DNA of 64,000 nucleotides, taken from Candidatus Bathyarchaeia archaeon. Lineage in GTDB: Archaea > Thermoproteota > Bathyarchaeia > Bathyarchaeales > Bathycorpusculaceae. Below are positions 49,792-59,198 of the stretch, in pieces (position 1 is the stretch's first letter; each line of letters starts with the position of its first letter). The translations under genes were made by a program, and so were the position numbers. The notes under the pieces were generated by a model. It was not told the origin of the DNA and did not search any database. It was given only the letters and a program-made list of their open reading frames with translations. Location: positions 1-64,000 of the forward strand of contig JASEET010000001.1 of NCBI GenBank assembly GCA_030019335.1. Reading direction: 5' to 3'.

Positions 49792-50994
49792 TTGGCAGTT
49801 TCACGTCACCCAACAAAATATTTAGGTGAAGAATACCAACGCTTGGTTCGTGAAAGTCTGAACTGGGAGCTTAGAGTTCTGGAAAGCGCAAGTGAACCAA
49901 TCTGCATAGTAGACGGAAAAGAAGTCCTAATGCTCTGTGCAAACAACTATCTAAACCTTGCAACACATCCAAAAGTTGTTGAGGCAACGATAGAGGCAAC
50001 CCGAAAATATGGGGCAGGCGCAGGCAGCGACAGGTCGATTTCTGGCAACATGATTCTCCACGAAGAATTGGACCGTCGCCTCGCAAAGTTCAAGAACGCT
50101 CCAGCCTCGCTAACTTTTCAAACAGGTTTCATGGCTAATGAGGGGGTTATTCCGCAGCTCGCTGGAAGAGGAGACTTATTCGTTTCAGACGAGCTAAACC
50201 ATGGTTCAATAATTGACGGCGTAAGGCTGAGCCACGCTGACAGAGCCATATTCAAACATAAAGATGTAGAGGATTTGGCACGTGTGATGGATGAAGCGGA
50301 AAAACATGACCCGCCTTATAGGCATATCTGGATTTTAACAGATGGAGTTTTCAGCATGGACGGAGACCTTGCACCACTGCCAGGAATAGCTAAAATCGCC
50401 AAAGAGCATGGCGCAGGAGTATATGTTGATGATGCGCATGGTGAAGGCGTTTTAGGTGAAGGTGGGCGAGGCATTGTAAGTCATTTCCATCTTGGACGGG
50501 ACGAGGTGCACGTGGAGATGGGAACTTTTTCAAAGGCTTTCGGTGTCGTAGGTGGGCATATCACTGGTGGCGAAGACCTGCGCAACTTTGCTTATAACAA
50601 GGCTAGAAGCTGGCTGTTAAGCGGTGCTGTTCCGCCAGGTGTTGCCGCAGCTTGCATTGCAGCCATAGACGTGCTTGAAACAGAACCACAACACGTTAGG
50701 AAGGTTTGGGAAAACCGCAACTATCTCCTTGACGCTTTGAAGGATGCTGGATTCGACACTGGTAATGGTGAAACGCCTATAATTCCAGTGATGTGCGGCA
50801 AAAGCAAAACCGCCAAAGACCTTGCAGATTATCTCTGGACGAAAGGAATATTCGTTTTGCCAATCTTCTACCCGATGGTTGCAAGGGACAAAGCAAGAAT
50901 CCGAGTGCAGCTATGCACGAAACACACAACAGAACAGCTAGATAGAGCCTTAGAAGCCTTCAAAGAAGGCGGCAGAACTCTAGGAATAATCTAA
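49792..50994 (+). CDS. kbl: Glycine C-acetyltransferase (2-amino-3-ketobutyrate CoA ligase)
   Basis: NNYLNLATHPKVVEATIEATRKYGAGAGSDRSISGNMILHEELDRRLAKF...DDAHGEGVLGEGGRG; TTG start proposed. Confidence 0.9.
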   Translation: MAVSRHPTKYLGEEYQRLVRESLNWELRVLESASEPICIVDGKEVLMLCANNYLNLATHPKVVEATIEATRKYGAGAGSDRSISGNMILHEELDRRLAKFKNAPASLTFQTGFMANEGVIPQLAGRGDLFVSDELNHGSIIDGVRLSHADRAIFKHKDVEDLARVMDEAEKHDPPYRHIWILTDGVFSMDGDLAPLPGIAKIAKEHGAGVYVDDAHGEGVLGEGGRGIVSHFHLGRDEVHVEMGTFSKAFGVVGGHITGGEDLRNFAYNKARSWLLSGAVPPGVAAACIAAIDVLETEPQHVRKVWENRNYLLDALKDAGFDTGNGETPIIPVMCGKSKTAKDLADYLWTKGIFVLPIFYPMVARDKARIRVQLCTKHTTEQLDRALEAFKEGGRTLGII

Positions 50995-51028
50995 ACTCAT
51001 TAAACACCACCTTTTCATTTTGTTGTAG

Positions 51029-51643
51029 ATGTCAATGAGTATAGCCTCGAAAAAACAGCAGTTGAGAGAGAAAATCTGGAACGAAATGGAATGCTCCAGA
51101 ATAGCAGTGTTTCCCCTCCCATGTAGAGGCAGAATTCCAAATTTTGCAGGAGCGGAAGCTGCTGCTGAAAAACTGCGAATAATGGAAGAATGGAGAAAAA
51201 CCAAAGTTATCTTTGTGAACCCGGATGCACCGCAACGTAAAGTCAGAGAAAACGCTTTGAAAGATGGAAAAATCCTCATAATGGCTTCTCCTAGGCTCAA
51301 AAGAGGCTTTATCTTAATCAACCCAGCGCACGTGAAAGGCAAAGAACACTTCGCGTCAACAATCAAAGGAGCCTTCAAATACGGAGTTGAAGCGCAAGAT
51401 TTTCCAAAACCCGACTTAATTGTTCAAGGCTCTGTTGCTGTTGACATGTATGGACACCGGCTTGGAAAGGGTCACGGCTACGGCGATGTTGAAATAAAAA
51501 CTTTGAAAAGAATGTTTGGAGTTGTTCCCATTGTGACAACGGTTCATGATGTTCAAGTTGTTGAGGCGGTTCCTTTCGAGGAAAAAGACGAAAAAATTTC
51601 AGTAATCGTTACGCCAACAAGGGTTATTCAGTGTGTACGGTAA
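51029..51643 (+). CDS. 5-formyltetrahydrofolate cyclo-ligase family protein
   Basis: GRIPNFAGAEAAAEKL...LIVQGSVAVDMYGHRLGKGHGYGDVEI. Confidence 0.85.
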   Translation: MSMSIASKKQQLREKIWNEMECSRIAVFPLPCRGRIPNFAGAEAAAEKLRIMEEWRKTKVIFVNPDAPQRKVRENALKDGKILIMASPRLKRGFILINPAHVKGKEHFASTIKGAFKYGVEAQDFPKPDLIVQGSVAVDMYGHRLGKGHGYGDVEIKTLKRMFGVVPIVTTVHDVQVVEAVPFEEKDEKISVIVTPTRVIQCVR

Positions 51644-53528
51644 AGTATTCTGATAGTTTAACGCGTAATTTTTCTAATGCTTTGTCAACATCTTCCAGTT
51701 CAAGTTTTCTGAGGATTTCTGATTTTGGTACGCCGTTTTCGTCCCAGCCAACTGCTTCATAGTATTTTCTTTTATCTTCTTCAAACTTGGCTTTGTCAAC
51801 GGTTTTTCCTTTGTATGGTCCAGTGGGTAATGGCTTGTAGAATCTTGGCGGGTTTTCATCGTGGATTTTTGGGTTCCATTTCAGGTCTGGACCGCCTAAG
51901 AGTAGCATGGCTCTTTGCAATTGCAGCATTCTTAATGCTTTTGTATTGCACCATTCTTCATGTGTCAGTTCTAAGCCTGTAACCGCTTTGTAGAAGTCGA
52001 ATTTGAGTTTGCGTGGTAGGCCGAAACTGTTAAAGTTGCAGTATACCGCTGAATCGTTAAAAATCTCCACTAACTCGCTTCCAGACCCGTCTAGTGGCAG
52101 GCCAGCCGTGGATGTGTGGTCTCCACCTTGAACCGAGCATGCATAAGAAATGATTTGAGGATAGTCTTTTCCGCTACGGATTCCATGAGCACCAATGCTT
52201 ATGCCTTTGGACTGTACTGCATACTGCAACACATCCACATTCTTCGTTTCTCTAATCTTTAGAGCCGCACGGTAAGTTCCTTCAGCCAACAAGTCGCCTA
52301 TGCCTTCCCTTAAAGCGATTTTTTTGGCTAAAGCTGCAAATGCCTCGGCATCACCCCATTTAGGCTCTAAGCCGTCCAAATCCTCCTTGGTTAAGATTCT
52401 CCTCTGGAACAGTTCAGCCACAAAACCAAGCACATTTCCAGTTTGTATACCGCATAAACCTAAATCGTCAATAAGCGAAGCTAAAAACACGTTTGCTTCT
52501 GGAGTGAAAATTCCCAAGTTAGTCCCCAAATATGCCTGCAATTCATAGTCTGGATTATCCGTTATTGCTCCCTTGAACTTTCCAGTCTTGACCATTGCGA
52601 TTTTTAGGCATGTTGTCGGACAGCCAAAATCACCCCAATAAGGTTTTATCCAAACTCTATTCTCAAACTTGTCAACGCCGAAACTTTTTTCGTCATGCCA
52701 TTCTTCCTGCCAGTTTCGTATTGGTTCAGAACTTGTTTTTGCACCTACTTCGTAGCCAGCCGAACCAGTTCCCCATCGCCTCCACAACTCGCTTTCGTAA
52801 GCGTTCTCGCATACCACTTGCGTCAGCTGTTTAACTTTTTCCATGTCAGCAACTTCCGGCAGCGGTCCAGTGCCCTTAGCAACTACAGCCTTAAGTTTTT
52901 TAGAGCCCATGACTGCGCCGTAACCACCATAGCCAGCAGCATGAGTCCACTTCGCTGCCACGACCGTTGTTCGTACCTTGTTTTCTCCAGCAGGACCAAT
53001 ATACATCATTGCTGGCTCTTTCCATTCGCCGTAACGTGGAAAACGTGATTTCAAAATTTCCCTGCATTCCTTGGTAAGCATTGCAACCGTTTGTTTCGCA
53101 TCTTTACCCCAGATGTGACCAGCGTCTCTGATTTCAACATCAGAATCCTTTATGAATAAATACACAGGTTTTTTCGATTCACCAGTTACAATTATGCCGT
53201 CATAACCGGCACATTTTAACTCAACTCCGAATTCTCCACCAACGGTTGAGCCTATAACACCATTGCTTTGTGGAGACTTGCCAGACACACATATCCTCGC
53301 ACCTGGGAAAAAGCCTGTTAGGGGTCCGGTTAAGAATAGAAGCATGTTTTGTGGTCTAAGGGGCTCTACTGTTTCCCATTTGCTGCCCAATCTGTCCCAG
53401 AGAATTTTTGTTGCTAAACCTCTGCCACCAATATAGTCTTTCAAGACATCATCGTCAAACTTTATCTCTTTAATGTTCTCCGTTGAAAGGTTAACTTCAA
53501 GAAACTTTCCTGCATAACCAAAAATCAT
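51624..53528 (-). CDS. Aldehyde:ferredoxin oxidoreductase, second paralogue
   Basis: LEVNLSTENIKEIKFDDDVLKDYIGGRGLATKILWDRLG...GYGGYGAVMGSKKLKAVVAKG. Confidence 0.95.
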   Translation of the reverse strand: MIFGYAGKFLEVNLSTENIKEIKFDDDVLKDYIGGRGLATKILWDRLGSKWETVEPLRPQNMLLFLTGPLTGFFPGARICVSGKSPQSNGVIGSTVGGEFGVELKCAGYDGIIVTGESKKPVYLFIKDSDVEIRDAGHIWGKDAKQTVAMLTKECREILKSRFPRYGEWKEPAMMYIGPAGENKVRTTVVAAKWTHAAGYGGYGAVMGSKKLKAVVAKGTGPLPEVADMEKVKQLTQVVCENAYESELWRRWGTGSAGYEVGAKTSSEPIRNWQEEWHDEKSFGVDKFENRVWIKPYWGDFGCPTTCLKIAMVKTGKFKGAITDNPDYELQAYLGTNLGIFTPEANVFLASLIDDLGLCGIQTGNVLGFVAELFQRRILTKEDLDGLEPKWGDAEAFAALAKKIALREGIGDLLAEGTYRAALKIRETKNVDVLQYAVQSKGISIGAHGIRSGKDYPQIISYACSVQGGDHTSTAGLPLDGSGSELVEIFNDSAVYCNFNSFGLPRKLKFDFYKAVTGLELTHEEWCNTKALRMLQLQRAMLLLGGPDLKWNPKIHDENPPRFYKPLPTGPYKGKTVDKAKFEEDKRKYYEAVGWDENGVPKSEILRKLELEDVDKALEKLRVKLSEYFTVHTE

Positions 53529-54058
53529 AGGAATTCCTCCCCTATTTCGCCGTAGAGTTTAACAGCCAAATCTCGCGTTATCTCCTCTGGTGTGCGAGCA
53601 TAAAGCTTGTAAGTATAATTCTTTCTCGGAACTATCTTAAGCATGTTCCATTCTCCTTCCTGGCAGACTTTGACACATTGCGGGTCGCCATTGCATAAAT
53701 CACAAATCAAGATGTAACCTTCCGTTGGATGCATATGTGGGATTCTACCAAGACAGGCGTCAATACATTGTCCGCAGCCAGTACATTTTTCTTTATCCAC
53801 CAAAACTGCGCCTGTTTTAGAGCTTATTGACAAAGCTTCCACGGGGCAAGCTCCTACACATGGGTAATCCTCGCACTGTGCACAGAAATGTGGAAATTCA
53901 ACGCCTGGAACAAGCATAAAAACCCTGATTCTTGAGGCTTCTGGCCATATGCGGTTTTCATGGAAAAGCGAACAGGTGATTTCGCATTTTCTGCAACCAC
54001 TGCATTTAGCTAGGTCTCTTGCTACCCAAATTGGCTCCTTTTTTGTTGTCAACTTCAA
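53525..54058 (-). CDS. 4Fe-4S ferredoxin-type electron-transfer subunit of AOR
   Basis: CSGCRKCEITC, CAQCEDYPCVGACP, CTGCGQCIDAC clusters; 4-nt overlap with AOR. Confidence 0.9.
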   Translation of the reverse strand: MKLTTKKEPIWVARDLAKCSGCRKCEITCSLFHENRIWPEASRIRVFMLVPGVEFPHFCAQCEDYPCVGACPVEALSISSKTGAVLVDKEKCTGCGQCIDACLGRIPHMHPTEGYILICDLCNGDPQCVKVCQEGEWNMLKIVPRKNYTYKLYARTPEEITRDLAVKLYGEIGEEFL

Positions 54059-54182
54059 ATTCTCCCAAAAGTTTGTAGAACTGTTTGTGAATGTGCGTCG
54101 ATTTAAATATGACGTTTGTTTAAAGTATGATAAATCTCTTAAGTCCGACGTTCTAAATCAGTGAAAAAAGGAGAACTTTCAA

Positions 54183-54836
54183 TTGCAGTTTGTAGATATT
54201 ATCCAGCAACTGTCTGAATGGATGGAGAGCCTCGCTCTTCAATATGGATACTTCGGAATTTTCTTAATCAGCTTGATTGGTGCTCTCTCAATAATTTTTC
54301 CTATCCCTTACACAGTTATCATTTTCACCCTCGGAGGCATCTTTGAGCCTTTGTGGATTGCTATTGCAGCGGGAATAGGGTCGGCTGTCGGTGAGTTCTC
54401 GGGATATTTACTTGGTTTTGGCAGCAGAAGAATCATCAGTGAGAAATACAAGAAGAAAATGAGGTTTCTTATGAAGATTTTTGATAGATTTGGACCAATT
54501 GTAATTTTCCTTTTTGCTTTGACACCTTTGCCCGATGATTTGCTTTTCATTCCTTTAGGTGTTATACGTTACAGTATTATTCGAACGCTTATTCCCGCTC
54601 TGATCGGGAAATTCTGTATGAACTTCATTGTAGCCTATAGTGGCCGCTTTTCGATACAGATTATTAGGGATATTTTTGGTGTGGAGAGTGATTGGATATC
54701 CGCATTGATTGGCATGATTCTTGCAATAGTTTTGCTAATAATAGTGTTTGTTCTAATGTTTAAGGTTGATTGGGAGAAGCTTTTTGAGAAGTATGTGGCT
54801 AAAGAAGAGAATATAGAGGGGGTTATGGCGAATTAA
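54183..54836 (+). CDS. DedA/VTT-domain membrane protein
   Basis: YGYFGIFLISLIGALSIIFPIPYTVIIFTLGG...AAGIGSAVGEFSGYLLGFGSR. Confidence 0.8.
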   Translation: MQFVDIIQQLSEWMESLALQYGYFGIFLISLIGALSIIFPIPYTVIIFTLGGIFEPLWIAIAAGIGSAVGEFSGYLLGFGSRRIISEKYKKKMRFLMKIFDRFGPIVIFLFALTPLPDDLLFIPLGVIRYSIIRTLIPALIGKFCMNFIVAYSGRFSIQIIRDIFGVESDWISALIGMILAIVLLIIVFVLMFKVDWEKLFEKYVAKEENIEGVMAN

Positions 54837-55288
54837 ACGAGGTTTCGGTAAGTTTTAGAAAATCATCTACAAGAACAAGAATGTTTTAGATTTTTACCCT
54901 ATAGGAAGTGTGGGAATATTCAACATTTTCATGGAGTATGAAGAAAGTATATTTTCACGCTGAATTCAGTAAGAGAATTTTTATGTTTTTTGCGGAGCAA
55001 GCGTTTTACGATCTCCACGGGCACGCCGTTAATATAATCTCGGCTCCGACTCATCTCGCTTACCCCGCTCCCGCCGTCGAAAAAGTTGAGGCGCCGCCCT
55101 ATATAAACGTCGGGCCTTTAACTCCACATGGAAGAGGAAGAATGATAATCTAATCATAAATGAATACTTTTTTTCAGTTTTTCTTTTTGTGCAAGGGGCG
55201 CGCTAGAGCTAATCCCTTTCCTTCTTTGGAATATCCAGAGCATATTTTCACTTAAGTGTTTACATTCGATACATCTTACTATATAAGG

Positions 55289-55543
55289 TTAAATTATTCC
55301 TTGACTTTTCAATTCGTTTAATTCCATCTCTGTCAGTTTGTGAGCAATAACAGGAGATAGCCCTCTCACACAATTATTACAACGCCATTCTTCTCTGTTC
55401 TCTTTGAGGTCAATAACCTTGACTACACGAACTCCAACTGACCCATATTTAATAGACTTACCACATTTGGAACATGTTCCTGTTATGATTTCAGACTCCA
55501 CCACCTTAAATCGTTTCATAGTCACATCGTCCCGAATTGCCAA
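55289..55543 (-). CDS. Small zinc-ribbon protein, four-gene cassette gene 4
   Basis: CSKCGKSIKYGS...WRCNNCVRGLSP; overlaps upstream ORF by 22 nt. Confidence 0.65.
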   Translation of the reverse strand: MAIRDDVTMKRFKVVESEIITGTCSKCGKSIKYGSVGVRVVKVIDLKENREEWRCNNCVRGLSPVIAHKLTEMELNELKSQGII

Positions 55544-56376
55544 AGCTTTCTGACCTTTCTATTGACTAAATCGGGATGCATAACAGAGACTTTAATCTTT
55601 CTACCAAAAAGAGCAGATAGGCGTTTAAGGAGAGTCTTTAGAGCTGTTTTATGCACCATTATTTCAAAACTGGGGATAATTAACCAAAATTCTTCAAACT
55701 GTTCAACTGCACTCCTTTTTCGCTGATATTTCTGTATCAGACCTATTAGTGGGTCTTTAATTCCTCGTAGAGTTTCAATTTCTACCCAAATCTTTCTGTC
55801 TGTTGTTTGTAGGTCTGGCACTAAGTGTAAGAAGAAATTTCCTCCTTCATCTCTTCTGTAAATGTGTTCATCTATGTGTACTGCTTCTTGCTCAACTTGA
55901 ATTTCTTCATCTTTATACAGATAATCACTTTTTAAGGTTTTATAAGCCACTAGTTTGAGTTTAAAATGTTCTTCACTTTCTCCTTCCCATCCATGTACAT
56001 AGATTAAATCTTCATCTTCTGACAGTCCAGAAATGAAATGTATTCTGCGTCTGACCAAATAGGTAAATGCCTCATCTAAGTCTCCACGAAGCTCAGCAAC
56101 TTTCAAATCATCGGCACTTTTATCAACTGAGAGCATCCATGCCAATGCATGAATTATTTTCTTATATTCTAACTTGGGTATTTCTTTATCATACTTAGAT
56201 ATTAATTTAAAACTTGTTGGTACTCGCTTCTCAACTTCTCTGAATAACTGGGTAATATTTACTGTTGAAGGACAAAAAACAACTAACTTTTTCTCTTCAA
56301 GGTCAATTCCCATTTCCATCATGAGGTCATCTAATGACTTCTCAAATTCCTCTCCAGATTCAGGCTCACTTTCCAT
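55522..56376 (-). CDS. Unknown protein, possible PD-(D/E)XK-like nuclease fold; cassette gene 3
   Basis: SEEHFKLKLVAYKTL...FLHLVPDLQTTDRKIWVEIETLRGIKDPLIGLIQKYQRKR resembles E...PD...ExE arrangement. Confidence 0.55.
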   Translation of the reverse strand: MESEPESGEEFEKSLDDLMMEMGIDLEEKKLVVFCPSTVNITQLFREVEKRVPTSFKLISKYDKEIPKLEYKKIIHALAWMLSVDKSADDLKVAELRGDLDEAFTYLVRRRIHFISGLSEDEDLIYVHGWEGESEEHFKLKLVAYKTLKSDYLYKDEEIQVEQEAVHIDEHIYRRDEGGNFFLHLVPDLQTTDRKIWVEIETLRGIKDPLIGLIQKYQRKRSAVEQFEEFWLIIPSFEIMVHKTALKTLLKRLSALFGRKIKVSVMHPDLVNRKVRKLWQFGTM

Positions 56377-57319
56377 AAGAAACCCTCTTTCTGGGTTTCT
56401 TTATTATTTTCGCTAATTTCTCAACTTTATCCTTTGAAATTGTTACAACATTTTTGCCTCTATCTGAAAGGTCAGATGAAGCATCATGTTTTGCATCAAT
56501 TTCTCCATAAGACCTCTTAAACTCATTAGCTAGAATCTTACGAATGGTTAGTTCACCTTGAAAGACTTCAACATTTGGTATCAAGAATACACATGTCGCA
56601 GTGGGTGACATTAGAGCATTTCGAAATTTTTCTAACTTATCAGGTTCTTCCCAATCAAATAACAGTTCGAACAAATCTTCTGGTTCTTCAGATTCACCAA
56701 GAGGAACCGCTTCAATTTCTTCAATCATCTCCTCTTCTTTGCTTGGTATTGTCTCAATCCTTTCTATTGTTTCTATGGTTGCCTTTGAGACCATCTTAAA
56801 TGAAAGCGTGGGTTGAGTTTGTATCTTAACTGGTTCATTAAGAAGAATCTTGGAGCTTGGAAAAGTCATTAGCTTAGATTTGAGTTTGGGTTCTTGAACC
56901 AGTCTAGATAACTTAAAACGAGATAATTCTATTTGAGGCATTTTCATTTGAATTGGCGGAATTAGAGAGATAATAGAGGAAGCCAACTTTGAAGAATTCA
57001 CCACAAAGAATTTTGATATCGAAATTCTAATCTTGAGAAGTTTACTCAAAATGAAACGGGGTGATTCGATTGTTTTTGAAACCATTCTTCTTGATGGTTT
57101 GACAGTCAATTTGGGAAGATGTAATTCTGTAAGCTTGAGTCTTGGAGCATGTATTAGTAGAAAAGCCTTAACTCTTTTGAAATGAACAATTCTTTGAAAA
57201 ACCATTTTCTTCAACGGTTTAGGTAGAACTGGTTTCTTAACACGGATAATTTTCTCTTCCTTTTTCTCCTCTTTCTTCTTCTCTTCTCTTTTCTCTTTCT
57301 CCACTTGCGTTAGACTCAT
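56366..57319 (-). CDS. Unknown protein with Lys/Arg-rich low-complexity N-terminus; cassette gene 2
   Basis: Long ORF, 11-nt overlap with gene 3; basic/charged N-terminal half, compact C-terminal region LFDWEEPDKLEKFRNALMSPTATCVFLIPNVEVFQGELTIRKIL. Confidence 0.65.
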   Translation of the reverse strand: MSLTQVEKEKREEKKKEEKKEEKIIRVKKPVLPKPLKKMVFQRIVHFKRVKAFLLIHAPRLKLTELHLPKLTVKPSRRMVSKTIESPRFILSKLLKIRISISKFFVVNSSKLASSIISLIPPIQMKMPQIELSRFKLSRLVQEPKLKSKLMTFPSSKILLNEPVKIQTQPTLSFKMVSKATIETIERIETIPSKEEEMIEEIEAVPLGESEEPEDLFELLFDWEEPDKLEKFRNALMSPTATCVFLIPNVEVFQGELTIRKILANEFKRSYGEIDAKHDASSDLSDRGKNVVTISKDKVEKLAKIIKKPRKRVSYGK

Positions 57320-57331
57320 ACGGAGCCAACT

Positions 57332-57976
57332 CTAAACTTGTTCTTTAATCAAATCTTGGACATATGCTCGTATTTTACTAGCAATGCGATAGCCTTCTTT
57401 CCCTCCTATGTCATCTTTTTCTATTAAGCGAAATCTGTCCATTAGCTCGATTATCCTTCTCATTGTTGCTTCATTTATTCCAGTTTTGGAAATCATGTCT
57501 GATAGATCGCATCTATATTCCCATGGTTCTTTAGTTTCAGCTAGCAGTCGAAATACCCTTAAGGAATCTCTGCCATATGTAGGCTCCATTGAAACTCCCC
57601 TAAGCCGCAGCTCTGCCCATTCTTTACAGAGGTTTGGTATTGGTTCTCTTCGTACATTTTGCAAAAGTTCGTTCAAAGCATTCCTAACTTTCTCGTCTTC
57701 AAGTGCAGTAAATATTCTGCTGATAAAATCCCTGATCTGATTTCCAAAGCCATAGCCAGCATCAATTTTTGCTCCAAGGGATATACCAAAAGACTGTGTT
57801 AAGATGTTTCGGATTTCTTCGTCCCTCAGAATTTCCGGGTAGGCATCGTACAATGTCGGATAGTCCTGTGGTAACATCATTAAAAACTGTGTGACATAGT
57901 TTCTAGAAGGGGAGAGAGCCATAAGAGCCTCTATCAAGTTGTTCAAGTGTTCTTTTACATTTAACTCCATCGACAT
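57332..57976 (-). CDS. Unknown protein with C-terminal winged-helix-like region; cassette gene 1
   Basis: C-terminal DLSDMISKTGINEATMRRIIELMDRFRLIEKDDIGGKEGYRIASKIRAYVQDLIKE. Confidence 0.65.
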   Translation of the reverse strand: MSMELNVKEHLNNLIEALMALSPSRNYVTQFLMMLPQDYPTLYDAYPEILRDEEIRNILTQSFGISLGAKIDAGYGFGNQIRDFISRIFTALEDEKVRNALNELLQNVRREPIPNLCKEWAELRLRGVSMEPTYGRDSLRVFRLLAETKEPWEYRCDLSDMISKTGINEATMRRIIELMDRFRLIEKDDIGGKEGYRIASKIRAYVQDLIKEQV

Positions 57977-58260
57977 AATCTCACCAACACATTATCTCGG
58001 ATAAACGTACACCCGTTACTTTTTTGTTCTCTAATCCTATTTAATCTTTCTACTTTGCTCATAGCTCCCTTTTTCCTTCGAAGAAGATTTAAGTGCGTAT
58101 CTCCCTATTTTCGTTTGTTGATCGTGCGCGCTAACCTTCTGTATTGCTCCCCGATGGCGATTTTCTTTGGGACGCTCAACGTGCTGATTTGCTCGAGGGC
58201 ACTGTTGGACCTACTGAGAAGCGCCAGAAGTGGTTGCCAACTGGGCACAGCGGGAATCGC

Positions 58261-58499
58261 TAATCTGTCACTTTTTTGTTGAAGCAATTATTTAAACCCG
58301 AATTGTGAAAGCAATTGGAAAGTTAAAAAGCAGGATCTGTAGATCTGTTGGTAAGAATCAATAAGAGAATTTTCTATTAATAATAAATTTTAGCTACTTT
58401 GATTCTTGGCGACAGATCTACAGATCGGTTATTTTCACAGATTAAGCCCTCCCTTTGAACCGTTACGCTAGGGGACGCAGATAAAAAAGTGACAGATTA
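58261..58499. repeat. Nested inverted repeats: 17-bp outer pair and long inner hairpin
   Basis: taatctgtcactttttt (58261..58277) versus aaaaaagtgacagatta (58483..58499); gatctgtagatctgt (58334..58348) versus acagatctacagatc (58412..58426); aagaatcaa (58353..58361) versus ttgattctt (58399..58407). Confidence 0.9.
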
Positions 58500-58673
58500 A
58501 CTAGCTCTGCAAGAATATCGAGTGTCAAAATATAATCTTTCAAGCTGGAGTGATATCCATAATATGCCCAAAATTCTCGTTTTTTGTGCTAAGGCTTAGA
58601 ACAAAGTCTATTTCGTAGAACAAAGTTTTTTGAACTAAAATTTAAATACAAGGTCAAAATGACCATTGTACAC

Positions 58674-58809
58674 CATGAAGGTGATTCGGTTGGAGCTGCC
58701 GAAGTTAACTTGCCTGAAATGTGGACATCGGTGGAATCCAAGAGTCACAAACCCAGAGAAGTGCCCCAAATGCGACTACAGGCTGGACGGAGGAAAGCAA
58801 GGTGAGTGA
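58674..58809 (+). CDS. Very small zinc-ribbon protein
   Basis: MKVIRLELPKLTCLKCGHRWNPRVTNPEKCPKCDYRLDGGKQGE. Confidence 0.6.
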
Positions 58810-58981
58810 GAAGAAAGGGGTTGTGGAAAATGTGCATGAATGGTTCTCCAAACTAGGTGGGATCCCAGATTACCAAATCGGAGAGGTGCTGAATTACATG
58901 CTCAAGCATGGCGACCTAACCCCCGATGAGTATAAATTGGAACTGAGAAAATTGAAGCCGTCTGTGCGAGAGAGCATGTGA
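58802..58981 (+). CDS. Small protein, GTG start, overlaps zinc-ribbon gene
   Basis: VSEKKGVVENVHEWFSKLGGIPDYQIGEVLNYMLKHGDLTPDEYKLELRKLKPSVRESM. Confidence 0.45.
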   Translation: MSEKKGVVENVHEWFSKLGGIPDYQIGEVLNYMLKHGDLTPDEYKLELRKLKPSVRESM

Positions 58982-59198
58982 CAACTACTCAAGTCTGTGA
59001 CACCCGGTTCACCCGGGGATGCAAGAGCGTTCGTTGCCCTCGGTCAACCACCGAAGGAGGATGAGTACGTTTCATTGATGAAACTTGTACGCGACACAAG
59101 GTGGTCCTCAGCTAGCGATGAAAAATACGCGAACCAACTATTGGATGAGATGGCGAAATACCCGGAGTGCTACCGGTTAACTCGTATTCCTTTTTAAC

